Shown here: positions 48,262 to 58,597 of the stretch, in pieces
Layout of the letters: every line of letters starts with the position of its first letter
Numbering within the stretch: the stretch's first letter is position 1
From: Halomonas sp. KAO
GTDB taxonomy: Bacteria; Pseudomonadota; Gammaproteobacteria; Pseudomonadales; Halomonadaceae
DNA: 64,000 bases
Reading direction: 5' to 3'
Assembly (NCBI RefSeq): GCF_015595025.1
Contig: NZ_JADNRL010000019.1
Coordinates: forward strand, 293,344 to 357,343
Translations under genes and position numbers: made by a program
Notes under the pieces: model-generated
The model's input: only the letters and a program-made list of their open reading frames with translations
Told to the model about the DNA's origin: nothing
The model's database searches: none

Positions 48262-49473
48262 TCAGCCGAACCAGCCACCGATCAGGTTGGAGAAGAAGCG
48301 CTGCACCTGGTCGATCAGCTTCTTGATGAAGCCACCCTCCTCGACCGTCTCCAGGGCCACCAGGGGACGCTCGCCGACCAGCTCCTCACCCAGACGCACC
48401 TCCAGGGTGCCGACCCGATCCCCCTGCTGGACCGGCGCCTCGATATCGGCCTGGATATCCAGCTTGGCGGTAAGCTCATCGTTTCTCGCCCGCGGCACGG
48501 TCATCACCACATCGCTGTCGACGCCGACGCGCAGCTCGTTGATCTCCCCGCCCCACACGCGCGGGGTGTTCAGCACCGAGCCGCGGTCATAGAGCTTGAG
48601 GGTCTCGAAGTAGCGGAAGCCATAGCTGATCAGCTTCTGGGTCTCCTGGGCCCGCGCCTCCTCGGAGTTGGCCCCCATCACCACCGAAATCAGCCGCATG
48701 TCGTCACGCTTGGCCGAGGCGACCAGGCAGTATCCCGCCTCCTCGGTATGCCCCGTCTTGAGCCCATCGACGCTGGGGTCACGCCACAGCAGGCGGTTGC
48801 GGTTGGGCTGACGGATATCGCTGTAGGTGAAGTACTTCTCGGCGTAGATCTTGTAGTGTTCCGGGTAGTCCTGAATGATATGACGCGAGAGCTGGGCCAG
48901 GTCGCGGGCCGTGGAGTAGTGATCCTCGGCCGGCAGGCCGGTGGCGTTACGGAAGTTGGTATTGGTCATCCCCAGGCGGTCGGCATGCTGATTCATCAGA
49001 TCCGCAAAGGGCGCCTCGCCACCGGCAAGGTACTCGGCCACGGCAACGCTGGCGTCATTGCCCGACTGGATGATGATGCCGTAGAGCAGGTCACGAATGG
49101 AGACCTCGGTGCCCACCTCGATAAACATCTTCGAGCCGCCGGTGCGCCAGGCGTTCTCGCTGACCGGCACCCGATCGTCCATGCTGATGTTGCCGCGATC
49201 GAGCTCACGCTCGACCAGATAGGCGGTCATCAACTTGGTGAGGCTGGCCGGCGGCAGGCGCTCATCGGCGTTGTGTTCGGCCAGGATTCGCCCACTCTCG
49301 GCATCCATCAGGATCCAGCCGCTCGCCGCCAGTTGCGGCGGCGAAGGGATCAGTGTCTGGGGCCGTGGGGCCGGGACCTCCTGTGCCACGACTGGAGCGG
49401 TGATGAACAGTGTCAGACTGGCCAGCAGCACCGCCAGCAGACGGCCACAACGTAGGGAAAGCAGCTCTTTCAT
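48262..49473 (-). CDS. dacA: D-alanyl-D-alanine carboxypeptidase (PBP5/6 family)
   Basis: A 403-residue periplasmic enzyme trimming the terminal D-Ala of peptidoglycan. The start MKELLSLRCG at 49473 gives a signal peptide ending near VVAQE; upstream extension is spurious. Active-site motifs: S77-x-x-K80 (PASLTK), SGN and KTG (DGLKTGHTEEAGYC). The C-terminal PBP5 domain is followed by an amphipathic membrane anchor (LIDQVQRFFSNLIGGWFG). It follows rlpA in the leftward series. Confidence 0.97.
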   Translation of the reverse strand: MKELLSLRCGRLLAVLLASLTLFITAPVVAQEVPAPRPQTLIPSPPQLAASGWILMDAESGRILAEHNADERLPPASLTKLMTAYLVERELDRGNISMDDRVPVSENAWRTGGSKMFIEVGTEVSIRDLLYGIIIQSGNDASVAVAEYLAGGEAPFADLMNQHADRLGMTNTNFRNATGLPAEDHYSTARDLAQLSRHIIQDYPEHYKIYAEKYFTYSDIRQPNRNRLLWRDPSVDGLKTGHTEEAGYCLVASAKRDDMRLISVVMGANSEEARAQETQKLISYGFRYFETLKLYDRGSVLNTPRVWGGEINELRVGVDSDVVMTVPRARNDELTAKLDIQADIEAPVQQGDRVGTLEVRLGEELVGERPLVALETVEEGGFIKKLIDQVQRFFSNLIGGWFG

Positions 49474-49516
49474 GGGTGACTCTCGTCGGGTCATTCTGGA
49501 AAGGGAGCGGGGCCGA

Positions 49517-50500
49517 TCACTCGGCCCCCTTGACAATAAAGCTATCGCTGAAGCCGGCCCGCCGCAGCGCCTGGCGCAGTGGCTCGAGCTGGTCGGCACG
49601 GGTGATGGGGCCCACCTGCACGCGATGAACCCCCGAGCCTCCCGCCACACGCACCGGCTGCGTCAGTTCGCGCTCGAGCCGGGCTCGCAGGGCCCCGGCA
49701 TTGGTGGCAGAGCCCAGCGCCGCCACCTGCAGATAGAGCGGGCGCTCAGTGGAGCGGCCATCGCCATCCATGGAGCGGCCATCCAGCGGGCGGCCTTCCA
49801 GGGCCTGATCCTGGGTGGTAGGCACCGGACCAGGCACGGAGGCCATTGGCGGAGTCGCCGGCTGAGCGAGGCCCTGGCGCTCATGAGCAGCGCTCTCGGT
49901 CGCCCTGTCGGTGCCATTCTCGGCCAGCCAGCGGTCGACGTCGATGGCCTCGACCCGCACCCGGCCGGTGCCGTTGTCGAGAATGTCCAGACGCGCCGCC
50001 GCCGCATAGGAGAGGTCGATCTCGCGCTCACTGTGGAACGGCCCGCGGTCATTGACCCTGACGATCACCGAGCGGCCATTGTCCAGGCTGGTCACGCGGG
50101 CATAGGTCGGCAGCGGCAGTGAGCGATGGGCCGCCGACATCTTGTACATGTCGTAGATCTCGCCATTGGACGTGGCGTAGCCGTGGAACTTCTCCCCATA
50201 CCAGGAGGCCGTTCCCTGCTTCACATAGCCACTGGCGTCAGGCAACACATGATAGGTCTTGCCCCACACCTCGTAGGTAGACCGGTTGCCGCCGCGCGAG
50301 TGTGCCTCATGGCGAGGCTGCGCATCGGGTACCCGGCTGACGTCCGGCGGCTCCTCGGGATAGGCATCGCCGGTCATGGCATAGCGCCCTGCCTGAGACG
50401 CCGTGTCGGCCTGGCCCGAACCGGTCGGTTTGGGTCCACCACTGCCGGCACAGCCGGCCAGGGTGACGGCAAGGGCGATGGGCAGCCAGCGTAGCATCAT
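49517..50500 (-). CDS. rlpA: septal ring lytic transglycosylase RlpA with SPOR domain
   Basis: A 327-residue outer-membrane lipoprotein cleaving denuded glycan at the division site. Signal peptide with LAGC lipobox (C17), double-psi beta-barrel domain (QGTASWYGEKFHGYATSNGE; VRVNDRGPF), a low-complexity linker with LEGRPLDGRSMDGDGRS, and a C-terminal SPOR domain (LYLQVAALGSATNAGALRARL) binding septal glycan. AGGAGGT precedes the tandem ATGs at 50500/50497, overlapping the mltB stop. Confidence 0.96.
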   Translation of the reverse strand: MMLRWLPIALAVTLAGCAGSGGPKPTGSGQADTASQAGRYAMTGDAYPEEPPDVSRVPDAQPRHEAHSRGGNRSTYEVWGKTYHVLPDASGYVKQGTASWYGEKFHGYATSNGEIYDMYKMSAAHRSLPLPTYARVTSLDNGRSVIVRVNDRGPFHSEREIDLSYAAAARLDILDNGTGRVRVEAIDVDRWLAENGTDRATESAAHERQGLAQPATPPMASVPGPVPTTQDQALEGRPLDGRSMDGDGRSTERPLYLQVAALGSATNAGALRARLERELTQPVRVAGGSGVHRVQVGPITRADQLEPLRQALRRAGFSDSFIVKGAE

Positions 50501-51567
50501 CGACGCACCTCCTCGTCATCGACATCCACCGCCTGGTGCCAGCCAGCCCCGAGGTCACGCGCCTTCGCGATGGCCTCGGCAAGCTCCATTGCCGCCATGG
50601 CGTAGAGATGACTGTGGTTGTAGCGGGTAATCACATAGAAGTTGACGTCTCCCAGCATATAGCGCCAGTTGCCCTCTCCCCCCTCCAGTGCCACCGGCAG
50701 CAGAAGACGCTCATCGGCCAGCGCCGCGGGAACCTCGATGCCGGCCTGGCGCAGCGCACCCGCACTCACCGCGGGGCGCCGCGCCGCGCGGTTGAAGTCG
50801 ATGCCCTCGGGAGGCTGCGCGGGGCCCTCGGCCGCGTACAGTACCGGCTCGCCGGCCTGCCAGCCGTGCTCGGCAAAGTAGTTGGCCACGCTGCCGATGG
50901 CATCTACCGGGTTGCTCCAGAGGTCGCGCAGGCCATCATCGTCGAAGTCGACGGCATAGGCGCGATAGCTGGTGGGGATGAACTGGGGATAGCCCATGGC
51001 ACCAGCATAGGAGCCCTGGGGCTCCTGCGGCGCGACCCGCTGCTGGTAGGCGATCTCCAGGAAAGCCGCCAACTCGCCACGGAAGAAGTCGCCGCGTCGC
51101 GGGTGGTGGAAGGCCAGGGTGGAAAGGGAGTCGAGCACACGATGCTTGCCGGTGATGCGTCCGTAGCGGGTCTCCACCCCGAGGATGGCGGCGATGATCT
51201 CCTCGGGCACCCCATACTCCGCCTCGGCACGGGCGAAAGCCTCGGAGTGTACCTCGATAAAGGCGACGCCGGCCTCGATACGCTCGTCATCCAGGAAGAT
51301 CGCCCGATACTCGTCCCAGCGCAGGCGCCTCTCGGCGGCACCCGACATGGCGTCGAGAACCTCCTGGCGGTAGTTCGCCTGCTGCATGGCGTTCTCCAGC
51401 CAGGCGCGCTCGATCCCCTCGTCGACCAGCTCATTGACCAGCTGCCGGGCCCCGTCATGATGCTCGGGAGCAAACTCCTGTGCCGCCAGTGCCGAACTGG
51501 CCAGCAGGGCGGCACAGGCCACCGTCGCCAGGCGCTTCTTCCTTCCATGAATGCATGACGACGTCAT
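50497..51567 (-). CDS. mltB: lytic murein transglycosylase B (MltB/SltB1)
   Basis: A 356-residue periplasmic lytic transglycosylase. The start at 51567 has GGGAGAG upstream and gives a signal peptide ending at ALAAQ without lipobox, so it is a soluble SltB1-like form. The catalytic Glu lies in ILGVETRYGRITGKHRVLDSL; GAMGYPQFIPTSYRAYAVDFD is the family signature, and a peptidoglycan-binding-like end follows. It lies between rodA and rlpA as in Pseudomonas. Confidence 0.95.
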   Translation of the reverse strand: MTSSCIHGRKKRLATVACAALLASSALAAQEFAPEHHDGARQLVNELVDEGIERAWLENAMQQANYRQEVLDAMSGAAERRLRWDEYRAIFLDDERIEAGVAFIEVHSEAFARAEAEYGVPEEIIAAILGVETRYGRITGKHRVLDSLSTLAFHHPRRGDFFRGELAAFLEIAYQQRVAPQEPQGSYAGAMGYPQFIPTSYRAYAVDFDDDGLRDLWSNPVDAIGSVANYFAEHGWQAGEPVLYAAEGPAQPPEGIDFNRAARRPAVSAGALRQAGIEVPAALADERLLLPVALEGGEGNWRYMLGDVNFYVITRYNHSHLYAMAAMELAEAIAKARDLGAGWHQAVDVDDEEVRR

Positions 51568-51604
51568 GTACGCTCTCCCGTGTCGATGGCCGATCCAGCC
51601 GCGG

Positions 51605-52765
51605 TCAGCGAGGCAGCAGCCGGCGGTGGGCATGAATGGCCATGAGAATACCGAAACCGGCCATCAAGGTCACGCTGGAGGTGCCGCCATAGCTGACCAG
51701 CGGCAGCGGCACGCCGACCACCGGCAGGATACCGCTGACCATGCCGACGTTGACGAACACATAGATGAAGAAGGTCAGGATGATGCTGCCGGCCAACAGG
51801 CGGCCGAAGGTCTCCTGGGCCTCGGCAGCGAGCCACAGCCCCCGGCAGACGATCAGCAGGTAGAGCAGCAGGAAGGCCAGCATGCCCACCAGGCCGAACT
51901 CCTCACCCAGCACCGCAACGATGAAGTCGGTATGCCGCTCGGGCAGGAACTCGAGCTGGGACTGGGTCCCCTCCAGCCAGCCCTTGCCCAGCACTCCGCC
52001 GCTGCCGATGGCGGTGGTGGACTGGATGATGTTCCAGCCCGCCCCCAGGGGGTCGCTGTTGGGGTCGAGAAAGGTCAGCACGCGCCGGCGCTGATAGTCA
52101 TGCATGTTCATCCACAGCAGGGGCAGCGCCGCCGCGGCCAGGCCGGCGAGCAGGCCGATGATGCGCCACGAGAGCCCCGCCAGCAGCACTACGAAGACCG
52201 CTGCGACAGCCACCAGCAGCGAGGTACCGAGATCGGGTTGCTTGGCGATCAACACCACCGGGACCCCGATGATCAACGCGCACACCGCAAGATCCCGGAA
52301 CCTGGGCGGCAGCTCACGGCGACTCAGGTAGGCGGCCACCATCAACGGCATCGCCAGCTTCATCAGTTCGGAGGGCTGGAAGCGAATCACGCCCGGAATC
52401 ACCAGCCAGCGCTGGGCCCCCATGCCCATGTCCCCCACCAGCTCCACCGCGACCAGCATCGCCACACCGAGCAGATAGGCCGGCAGCGCCCAGCGCATCA
52501 GTGTCGCCGAGCTGAACTGCGCGATCACCACCATCACGCCCAGCGCCACGCAGTAGCGGACTCCCTGGGAAATCACCGTATCGATACGCTGACCACTGGC
52601 GCTGTACATCACCACCAGGCCGGCTCCCATCAGCAACAGCAGCATGCCCAGCAGCCAGGGATCCAGGTGCACCCGCTCCCAGAACCCGCGGCGGCGCGAC
52701 ATGCCGCTGGCCGGTGCCTTGATCGGGTGTGGCCGCCAGGGGCGCGACAGTCCGCTCAGTGCCAT
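51605..52765 (-). CDS. rodA: rod-shape SEDS glycosyltransferase RodA
   Basis: A 386-residue SEDS protein with ten helices that polymerises glycan for elongation with PBP2. Diagnostic stretches are RWLVIPGVIRFQPSELMKL, AKQPDLGTSLLV with the essential Asp, GKGWLEGTQSQLEFLPERHTDFIVAVLGEEFG, and PLPLVSYGGTSSVTLMAGFG. The start has GGTGGAG upstream. It lies 27 bp after mrdA, its partner. Confidence 0.98.
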   Translation of the reverse strand: MALSGLSRPWRPHPIKAPASGMSRRRGFWERVHLDPWLLGMLLLLMGAGLVVMYSASGQRIDTVISQGVRYCVALGVMVVIAQFSSATLMRWALPAYLLGVAMLVAVELVGDMGMGAQRWLVIPGVIRFQPSELMKLAMPLMVAAYLSRRELPPRFRDLAVCALIIGVPVVLIAKQPDLGTSLLVAVAAVFVVLLAGLSWRIIGLLAGLAAAALPLLWMNMHDYQRRRVLTFLDPNSDPLGAGWNIIQSTTAIGSGGVLGKGWLEGTQSQLEFLPERHTDFIVAVLGEEFGLVGMLAFLLLYLLIVCRGLWLAAEAQETFGRLLAGSIILTFFIYVFVNVGMVSGILPVVGVPLPLVSYGGTSSVTLMAGFGILMAIHAHRRLLPR

Positions 52766-52792
52766 GGATCAGTACTCCACCGAACGTTCATG

Positions 52793-54676
52793 CTACTCCT
52801 CCAGCTCCTCGCGGATTTGCTCCACATCGGGCTCCTTATCGTCCAGCAACCAGGCATCGGTCATCGCCCGGGCCAGGTGAGCGGCATGCGTACTGCCGCC
52901 ACCGGCATTCTCGACGATCACCGCCACCGCGATCTGCGGTGACTTGATCGGTGCGAAGGCCATGAAGAGGGCGTGGTCACGCAGCCGCTCGGCCAGCTCG
53001 TCGGCGTTATATTTCTGGTCCTGCCCAAGCGAGAAGACCTGGGCGGTGCCCGACTTGCCCCCCATGCGATACTCGAGCCCCACACCGGTACGCCGTGCGG
53101 TTCCCTCACGACCGGAGATCACCTTCTCCATGCCGGAGAAGACGCGATCCCACCACGCCTCGTTGCCCAGATCGATATCCTCAGGCGTCTCCGCCAGGGG
53201 GGACGGTAGCGCTTCATCGCCGAGACGCATGGCCAGGCGTGGCTTGACCCACTCGCCACGATTGGCCAGTACCGCGGTAGCGGTGGCCAGCTGTAGCGGC
53301 GTGACCTGCCAATAGCCCTGACCGATGCCCACCGACAGCGTCTCCCCCGGGTACCAGGGCTGGTTGTAACGCTCCTGCTTCCACTCCCGGGAGGGCATCA
53401 GGGCACGGCTCTCGCCGAAGATGTCGTGACCGACCCGCGTGCCGAAACCGAAGTTGGTCATGTTGGCATGGATGCGGTCGATGCCCAGCTCGTGCGCCAG
53501 GGTGTAGTAGTAGGTGTTGTTGGAAACGGCGATGGAGCGTTCGAGATCGACCCGGCCATGCCCCCAGCGCAGCCAGTTTCGGTAGCGTCGCTTGTCATTG
53601 GGCAGCTGGAAATAGCCAGGGTCATAGATGGTCTGGTCGGGCGTAATCACGCCTTCGGCAAGGCCTGCCAGGGCCAGGAAGGGCTTGATGGTGGAGCCGG
53701 GCGGATAGTGACCACGAATCGCGCGGTTGTAGAGCGGCAGGTCAAGGTCCTCCTGCAACCCACGATATGAGGTCACGTCGATGCCGGTAACGAACTGGTT
53801 GGTGTCGTAGCCCGGGGCCGAGACCATCGCCAGGATGCCGCCGGTGGCGGGCTCGATGGCGACGATGGCTCCCCGCCGACCATCGAGCAGATCAAAGGCC
53901 AGATGCTGCAGCTTCTTGTCCAGCGTCAGGGTCAGGTCCTTGCCGGGCGTGGGGTCGGTGCGGCCGAGCTCGCGGAGCACTCGGCCCCTGGCGTTGGTCT
54001 CCACCTTGCGCAGGCCGGACTCGCCATGCAGCTCGTCCTCGTAGAAGCGCTCGACGCCGGTCTTGCCGATAAAGTGGGTCCCCGCATAGCGCCCCGCATC
54101 CAGGCGCTCGAGCTCCTCGGCGTTGATGCGCCCCACATAGCCCAGGGCATGGGCCATCACCTCGGCATCGGGATAGTAGCGCAGTAGCTGCGCCTCCACC
54201 TCGACCCCCGGCAGCAGGTGGCGATTGACCGCCAGTCGTGCGATCTGCCCCTCGTCGAGGTCGCTCATCAACAGGGCGGGCTGATAGGGGCGCTGGCGCT
54301 GTCGCGAGCGCACACGGAAGGCCTCCACCTCCTCGGGCGAGAGCTCGAGAATCTCCACCAGCCGCGTCAGGGTGGCATCGAGGTCCTCGGCCCGCTCACG
54401 CACCAGCGTGAGGTTGTAGGTGGGTCGGTTCTCGGCCAGCAGCTCGCCGTTGCGGTCGTAGATCAGGCCCCGAGTCGGTGGCAGTGGCTCGACTCTCACC
54501 CGATTCTTCTCGGAACGGGTGGTGTAGACCTCATGCTGCACGATCTGAAGATAGGCCAGGCGGCCCATCAGCAGGCCGGTCAGGGCAAACACCACCAGCA
54601 GCGCAAGCAGCGCACGCACCCGAAAGATGCGTAGCTCCTGCTCGGGGCTCTTGAGATTGTGACGTGACTTGCGCAT
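52793..54676 (-). CDS. mrdA: penicillin-binding protein 2 (elongation transpeptidase)
   Basis: A 627-residue inner-membrane class B PBP. One N-terminal helix (VRALLALLVVFALTGLLMGRLAYLQIV), a pedestal domain, and the transpeptidase domain with S-T-I-K (HYPPGSTIKPF), SNN (AVSNNTYYY) and KSGTA (MGGKSGTAQVF). It cross-links side-wall peptidoglycan made by RodA. Order rlmH-mrdA-rodA matches the conserved gammaproteobacterial cluster. Confidence 0.98.
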   Translation of the reverse strand: MRKSRHNLKSPEQELRIFRVRALLALLVVFALTGLLMGRLAYLQIVQHEVYTTRSEKNRVRVEPLPPTRGLIYDRNGELLAENRPTYNLTLVRERAEDLDATLTRLVEILELSPEEVEAFRVRSRQRQRPYQPALLMSDLDEGQIARLAVNRHLLPGVEVEAQLLRYYPDAEVMAHALGYVGRINAEELERLDAGRYAGTHFIGKTGVERFYEDELHGESGLRKVETNARGRVLRELGRTDPTPGKDLTLTLDKKLQHLAFDLLDGRRGAIVAIEPATGGILAMVSAPGYDTNQFVTGIDVTSYRGLQEDLDLPLYNRAIRGHYPPGSTIKPFLALAGLAEGVITPDQTIYDPGYFQLPNDKRRYRNWLRWGHGRVDLERSIAVSNNTYYYTLAHELGIDRIHANMTNFGFGTRVGHDIFGESRALMPSREWKQERYNQPWYPGETLSVGIGQGYWQVTPLQLATATAVLANRGEWVKPRLAMRLGDEALPSPLAETPEDIDLGNEAWWDRVFSGMEKVISGREGTARRTGVGLEYRMGGKSGTAQVFSLGQDQKYNADELAERLRDHALFMAFAPIKSPQIAVAVIVENAGGGSTHAAHLARAMTDAWLLDDKEPDVEQIREELEE

Positions 54677-54703
54677 GGAATTTCCGGTGGGCGAGTCGTC
54701 GAC

Positions 54704-55171
54704 TCAGCGATGGTAGGGATGACCAACCATCAGCGTCCAGGCGCGATAGAGTTGCTCGGCTAGCAGGATGCGGACCAGCGGGTGAGGCAGGGTCAGCGGC
54801 GACAGCGACCAGCGTTGATCGGCCGCGGCGGAGAGCTCCGGTGCCAGGCCATCGGGCCCGCCGACCAGCAGCGCGACATCACGGCCGGCCAGGCGCCAGG
54901 CTTCGGCCTGCTCGGCCAGCCGTTCGGTGCTCCATGCCTTGCCGCCCACCTCCAGGGCGACCACATGCTCATCGCCACGCAGCTTGGCCCGAATCCGCTC
55001 GGCCTCGCTCGCCATGGCACGGGCCAGGTCGGCATTCTTGCCGCGCTGCCCGGGCGGGATCTCTTCCACCTGCAGGGAGAAGTCTCGCGGCAGCCGCTTG
55101 CGGTACTCTTCGACACCCTCGGTGACCCAGGCGGGCATGCGCGTACCCACCGCCAGCAGGCGCACCCTCAT
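54704..55171 (-). CDS. rlmH: 23S rRNA pseudouridine-1915 N3-methyltransferase
   Basis: A 155-residue SPOUT methyltransferase dimer acting on the 70S ribosome. The SAM-binding knot is seen as [14 protein letters not shown] and [24 protein letters not shown]; the C-terminal HPYHR is conserved. It overlaps the rsfS stop by 4 nt. Confidence 0.98.
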   Translation of the reverse strand: MRVRLLAVGTRMPAWVTEGVEEYRKRLPRDFSLQVEEIPPGQRGKNADLARAMASEAERIRAKLRGDEHVVALEVGGKAWSTERLAEQAEAWRLAGRDVALLVGGPDGLAPELSAAADQRWSLSPLTLPHPLVRILLAEQLYRAWTLMVGHPYHR

Positions 55172-55530
55172 GTGCCGGAAAGCTCGCTTTCTCGCTCCAG
55201 ATCGCTGGGCAGGTCGGCCCAGAGCCGCTCCAGATCATAGAGCTGGCGGGTCTCGGGCAGCATCACATGTACCACCAGGCTGCCCAGATCGACCAGCACC
55301 CAGTCGGCGCCGGCTTCACCCTCGACGCCGCGGGGCTGAAGGCCCTGCTCCTTGGCACGCTCCACGACCCGCTGAGCCAGCGCTGCCACGTGACGGGTCG
55401 AGGTACCGCTGGCGATGATCATCAGATCAGTCACGCTGGTAAGCCGTGAAACATCCAGCTGAACAATATCCTTGGCCTTGAGTTCTTCCAGCGCGTCCAC
55501 CGCCAGAGTCTTGAGAGCATCGTTGTGCAT
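55168..55530 (-). CDS. rsfS: ribosome silencing factor RsfS
   Basis: A 120-residue DUF143 protein binding uL14 and blocking subunit joining in slow growth. Typical segments are [22 protein letters not shown] and [23 protein letters not shown] 55530 is the usual N-terminus; an upstream ATG at 55563 has no support. It is coupled to rlmH by an ATGA overlap. Confidence 0.97.
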   Translation of the reverse strand: MHNDALKTLAVDALEELKAKDIVQLDVSRLTSVTDLMIIASGTSTRHVAALAQRVVERAKEQGLQPRGVEGEAGADWVLVDLGSLVVHVMLPETRQLYDLERLWADLPSDLERESELSGT

Positions 55531-55629
55531 AGGGTCTTCTGTAGGCTGTCGTTGAATAACCATTGTAACGCCTTGACCATCGTCTGACAGGGTTCGTTCA
55601 GTCGACTTTCCTTCTGGGTCGACCTCCCC

Positions 55630-56310
55630 TCACTCCTGACGATAGAGGTCGTGGGCGGTGATGCGCGCCTCCACCGCCTCGGGCAGCAGATAGCGAACGC
55701 TGAGCCCGCCGGCGAGTCGCCGACGCAGCTCCGTCGCCGAGATCGCCATCCGGGAGGGCAGCCGCAGGCGGAGCAGACCGCCGGCCGGACGCGCCATCAG
55801 GGACTCGACATCCTCGCTCTCGCGCCCGGCGATCAGCTCGCGCAGTGCCGCCGGCAGTGCCGCCTGATAGTCGGGGCGGTCAACCACCACCAGGTGGGCC
55901 AGCTCGAACAAGCGCCGGGGCGCATGCCATTCGGCCAGGCGCAGGAAGGCATCATGGCCCAGCGCCATGACCAACCGCGCCTCGCTGCCCAGTTCCTCAC
56001 GCAGTGCTGCCAGCGTATCGGCGCTGTAGGAGGGGCCCTCGCGCCCCAGCTCGCGGCCGTCGGCGACCAGCCCCGGCGTATCGCCGATACCCAGTTGCAG
56101 CAATGCCAGGCGCTCGGCCGGTGATACGCTGGGCTCGCCGCGCAGCGGCGGCGCCTTGGCGGGTATCAGGTGGACGCGATCGAGCGCCAGCGCCTCACGC
56201 AGCTCGACCGCGCTGCGCAGGTGCCCCAGGTGTACCGGGTCGAAGGTGCCGCCCAGCATGGCGATGCGCGCCGGACGACCGCCCTGCCCCGAGAAGTGTC
56301 GCTCGCTCAC
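55630..56310 (-). CDS. nadD: nicotinate-mononucleotide adenylyltransferase
   Basis: A 226-residue enzyme making deamido-NAD from NaMN and ATP. Motifs are [11 protein letters not shown] (HxGH) and the [11 protein letters not shown]-terminal signature. The GTG at 56310 overlaps the proA stop (GTGA) and is chosen; the long open frame beyond lies antiparallel-free inside proA in another frame and is not coding. Confidence 0.96.
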   Translation of the reverse strand: MSERHFSGQGGRPARIAMLGGTFDPVHLGHLRSAVELREALALDRVHLIPAKAPPLRGEPSVSPAERLALLQLGIGDTPGLVADGRELGREGPSYSADTLAALREELGSEARLVMALGHDAFLRLAEWHAPRRLFELAHLVVVDRPDYQAALPAALRELIAGRESEDVESLMARPAGGLLRLRLPSRMAISATELRRRLAGGLSVRYLLPEAVEARITAHDLYRQE

Positions 56311-57617
56311 TGGCGAACCTGACCGTCGCCCAGCACCACGTACTTGCGTGTCGTGAGCCCTTCGAGGCCCACCGGGCCGCGGGCATGCAGCTTGTCGGTC
56401 GAGATGCCGATCTCTGCCCCCAGACCATACTCGAAGCCATCGGCGAAACGGGTCGAGGCGTTGACCATCACCGAACTGGAGTCGACCTCGGCCATGAAGC
56501 GCCGTGCGAGACTCCAGGACTCGGTGACGATGGCATCGGTGTGGTGGGAGCTGTAGCGCTCGATATGCGCCATGGCGGCCTCGATGCCATCGACCACGCG
56601 AATCGCCAGCACCGGAGCCAGATACTCGGTTTGCCAATCCGCCTCGTCGGCCACCACAACCTCCGGGAGTAGCTCGCGGGTACGTTCGCAGCCCCGCAGC
56701 TCGACGCCATGCTCGGCGTAGGCCGCCGCCAGCTTCGGCAACAGCGACTCGGCCAGAGGGGCATCCACCAGCAGCGTCTCCATGGTATTGCAGGTGCCGT
56801 AGCGGTGGGTCTTGGCGTTCACCGCGATCGCCAGGGCCTTCTCGGGATCCGCCGTGGCATCCAGATAGACATGGCAGACACCATCGAGGTGCTTGATCAC
56901 CGGCACGCGAGCCTCTCGAGAGATGCGCTCGATCAGTGACTTGCCGCCTCGTGGAATGATCACATCGACAAACTCGGGCATCGCGATCAGGCGGCCCACG
57001 GCGGCACGATCGGTGGTGGCCACCACCTGCACGGCCCCGTCGGGCAGCCCCGCAGCCGCCAGCCCCTCGCGAATGCAGGCCGCAATGGCGGCATTGGAGT
57101 CCCGCGCCTCGGAGCCACCGCGCAGGATGGCGGCATTGCCCGACTTGAGACACAGGCTGGCCGCTTCCAGGGTGACGTTGGGGCGTGACTCGTAGATGAT
57201 GCCGATCACCCCCAGGGGGACACGCATCTGGCCGACCTGGATACCGCTGGGACGCGCACGCAGGCCATCGATCTCACCCACCGGATCGGGGAGCGCGGCC
57301 ACCTGGCGCAGCCCCTCGACCATGGCATCGACACGCTGGTCGTCCAGAGCCAGCCGATCGAGCAGGGCATCGTCCAGGCCGGTCTCCCGCCCGCGCGCCA
57401 GATCACGGACGTTGGCCGACAGCACCTCCTCCCGCGAGGTCTCCAGACTCTCGGCCATGGCCAGCAGCGCGGCATTCTTGGGGCCGGTGGGCGTGCGGCG
57501 CAGGATCGCGGCAGCCTTGCGGGCCGACTGGCCGAGGCCGGTCATGTAGGCATCGATATCGCGAACCTCCTCGGCGCCTGCCGCGGCGGCGCCGTCACGC
57601 TGGACTTGAGCTGTCAT
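56307..57617 (-). CDS. proA: gamma-glutamyl phosphate reductase
   Basis: A 436-residue NADPH-dependent enzyme of proline synthesis, reducing gamma-glutamyl phosphate to the semialdehyde. Signature [16 protein letters not shown], catalytic Cys in [12 protein letters not shown] and [16 protein letters not shown]. The N-terminus is about 20 residues longer than usual ([16 protein letters not shown]). It is the first gene of the leftward series; proB is not here. Confidence 0.97.
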   Translation of the reverse strand: MTAQVQRDGAAAAGAEEVRDIDAYMTGLGQSARKAAAILRRTPTGPKNAALLAMAESLETSREEVLSANVRDLARGRETGLDDALLDRLALDDQRVDAMVEGLRQVAALPDPVGEIDGLRARPSGIQVGQMRVPLGVIGIIYESRPNVTLEAASLCLKSGNAAILRGGSEARDSNAAIAACIREGLAAAGLPDGAVQVVATTDRAAVGRLIAMPEFVDVIIPRGGKSLIERISREARVPVIKHLDGVCHVYLDATADPEKALAIAVNAKTHRYGTCNTMETLLVDAPLAESLLPKLAAAYAEHGVELRGCERTRELLPEVVVADEADWQTEYLAPVLAIRVVDGIEAAMAHIERYSSHHTDAIVTESWSLARRFMAEVDSSSVMVNASTRFADGFEYGLGAEIGISTDKLHARGPVGLEGLTTRKYVVLGDGQVRQ

Positions 57618-57718
57618 GCCAGAAAGTGTCTCCTGTATGCGTGGCCTGAACGAACCGATACGGCGCTATACTGACGCGCGATGGGCACGTTGCGGATAGG
57701 GAGTCATAGTAAGCCACC

Positions 57719-58597
57719 ATGCAGAACATGTACAAAGTCAGCCTGCTGCGCCTCAATCTGCTCCTGGCGGGGCTGCTTCCGGCACTCATGGTGCCCTATG
57801 CCCGCGATCACTCGGAGGCCATGCTGCTTGGCCTGACCGCGGCCTGGCTCGCCATCAGCGCGGGCCTGGTAGAGTTCAGCCACCGGCGCCCACCACTGAT
57901 CCCCTGGCAACTCCTGCCCAGCCTGCTGCTCGGCGCCCTGCTATGGTCCTCGGCCGACCGCCATCCCTACTGGCTATGGGCCTGGGCCGCTTTGATCATC
58001 CTGCCTCAACCCGCCTGGATGGCCATACTCAACCTTCTGCTGGCGACACTCTCCCTGGCCTGGGTGGCGCGCCAGCTTCCCATCGAGCAGGCCATGATGA
58101 CCGGCCTGGTGCTTATCCCGATGCTGGTACTCGGCCTGGTCCGCACACGCCGGCTCACCCCCTTGTTTGCCCAGGCCAGGGGGCGGGTCAGCCTGGTGCC
58201 GGGGGAGCGGCTCTGGCCGCGAGCCAGGCTGGCCGGTGACCTGACCCGGGAGCATGGCCGCGCTCAGCGCGACGGCACCCACGCCGAGCTCCTGCTGGTA
58301 CGAGCGAGACGCCGCCATCTATGGGGCGTCGCGCAACAGTTGTGCGAGATGACCCGCGGCTTCGAGCACTGCTATCGCCTCGACAAGCGCACCCTGGGAG
58401 CGCTGCTGATCAGTCGCGACGCCACTCAGGCGGAACCCCGCCGCCGCTGGCTGCTGGAGCATCTGCGCGAGGTGGAGCGAGCGCGGGTCGTTGCTCTGCC
58501 GCAGGCCCGTTCGCTCGCCGAGGAGCTGCGCGCCCTTGAACGGCAGCAACCGCCGTTCATCTCGACGCCAGGGACGACGACCCATGTTGACGCCTGA
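57719..58597 (+). CDS. membrane protein with degenerate GGDEF-like C-terminus (first of pair)
   Basis: A 292-residue protein with about five to six N-terminal helices (residues 8-140) and a cytoplasmic domain from about 165. The C-domain pattern LLLVRARRRHLWGVAQQLCEM ... FEHCYRLDKRTLGALLISRD follows the spacing of diguanylate cyclases, but the GGDEF signature is lost (LDKRTLGAL). It overlaps the next gene by 14 bp, so the two are probably co-translated. It may be a sensor or partner rather than an enzyme. The assignment is from pattern only. Confidence 0.6.
   Translation: MQNMYKVSLLRLNLLLAGLLPALMVPYARDHSEAMLLGLTAAWLAISAGLVEFSHRRPPLIPWQLLPSLLLGALLWSSADRHPYWLWAWAALIILPQPAWMAILNLLLATLSLAWVARQLPIEQAMMTGLVLIPMLVLGLVRTRRLTPLFAQARGRVSLVPGERLWPRARLAGDLTREHGRAQRDGTHAELLLVRARRRHLWGVAQQLCEMTRGFEHCYRLDKRTLGALLISRDATQAEPRRRWLLEHLREVERARVVALPQARSLAEELRALERQQPPFISTPGTTTHVDA

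Noticed and set aside
56311..57153. Long N-terminal extension of nadD
   Set aside because: It lies inside proA in another frame, is Gly/Arg-rich, and the GTG at the proA stop explains the nadD start.
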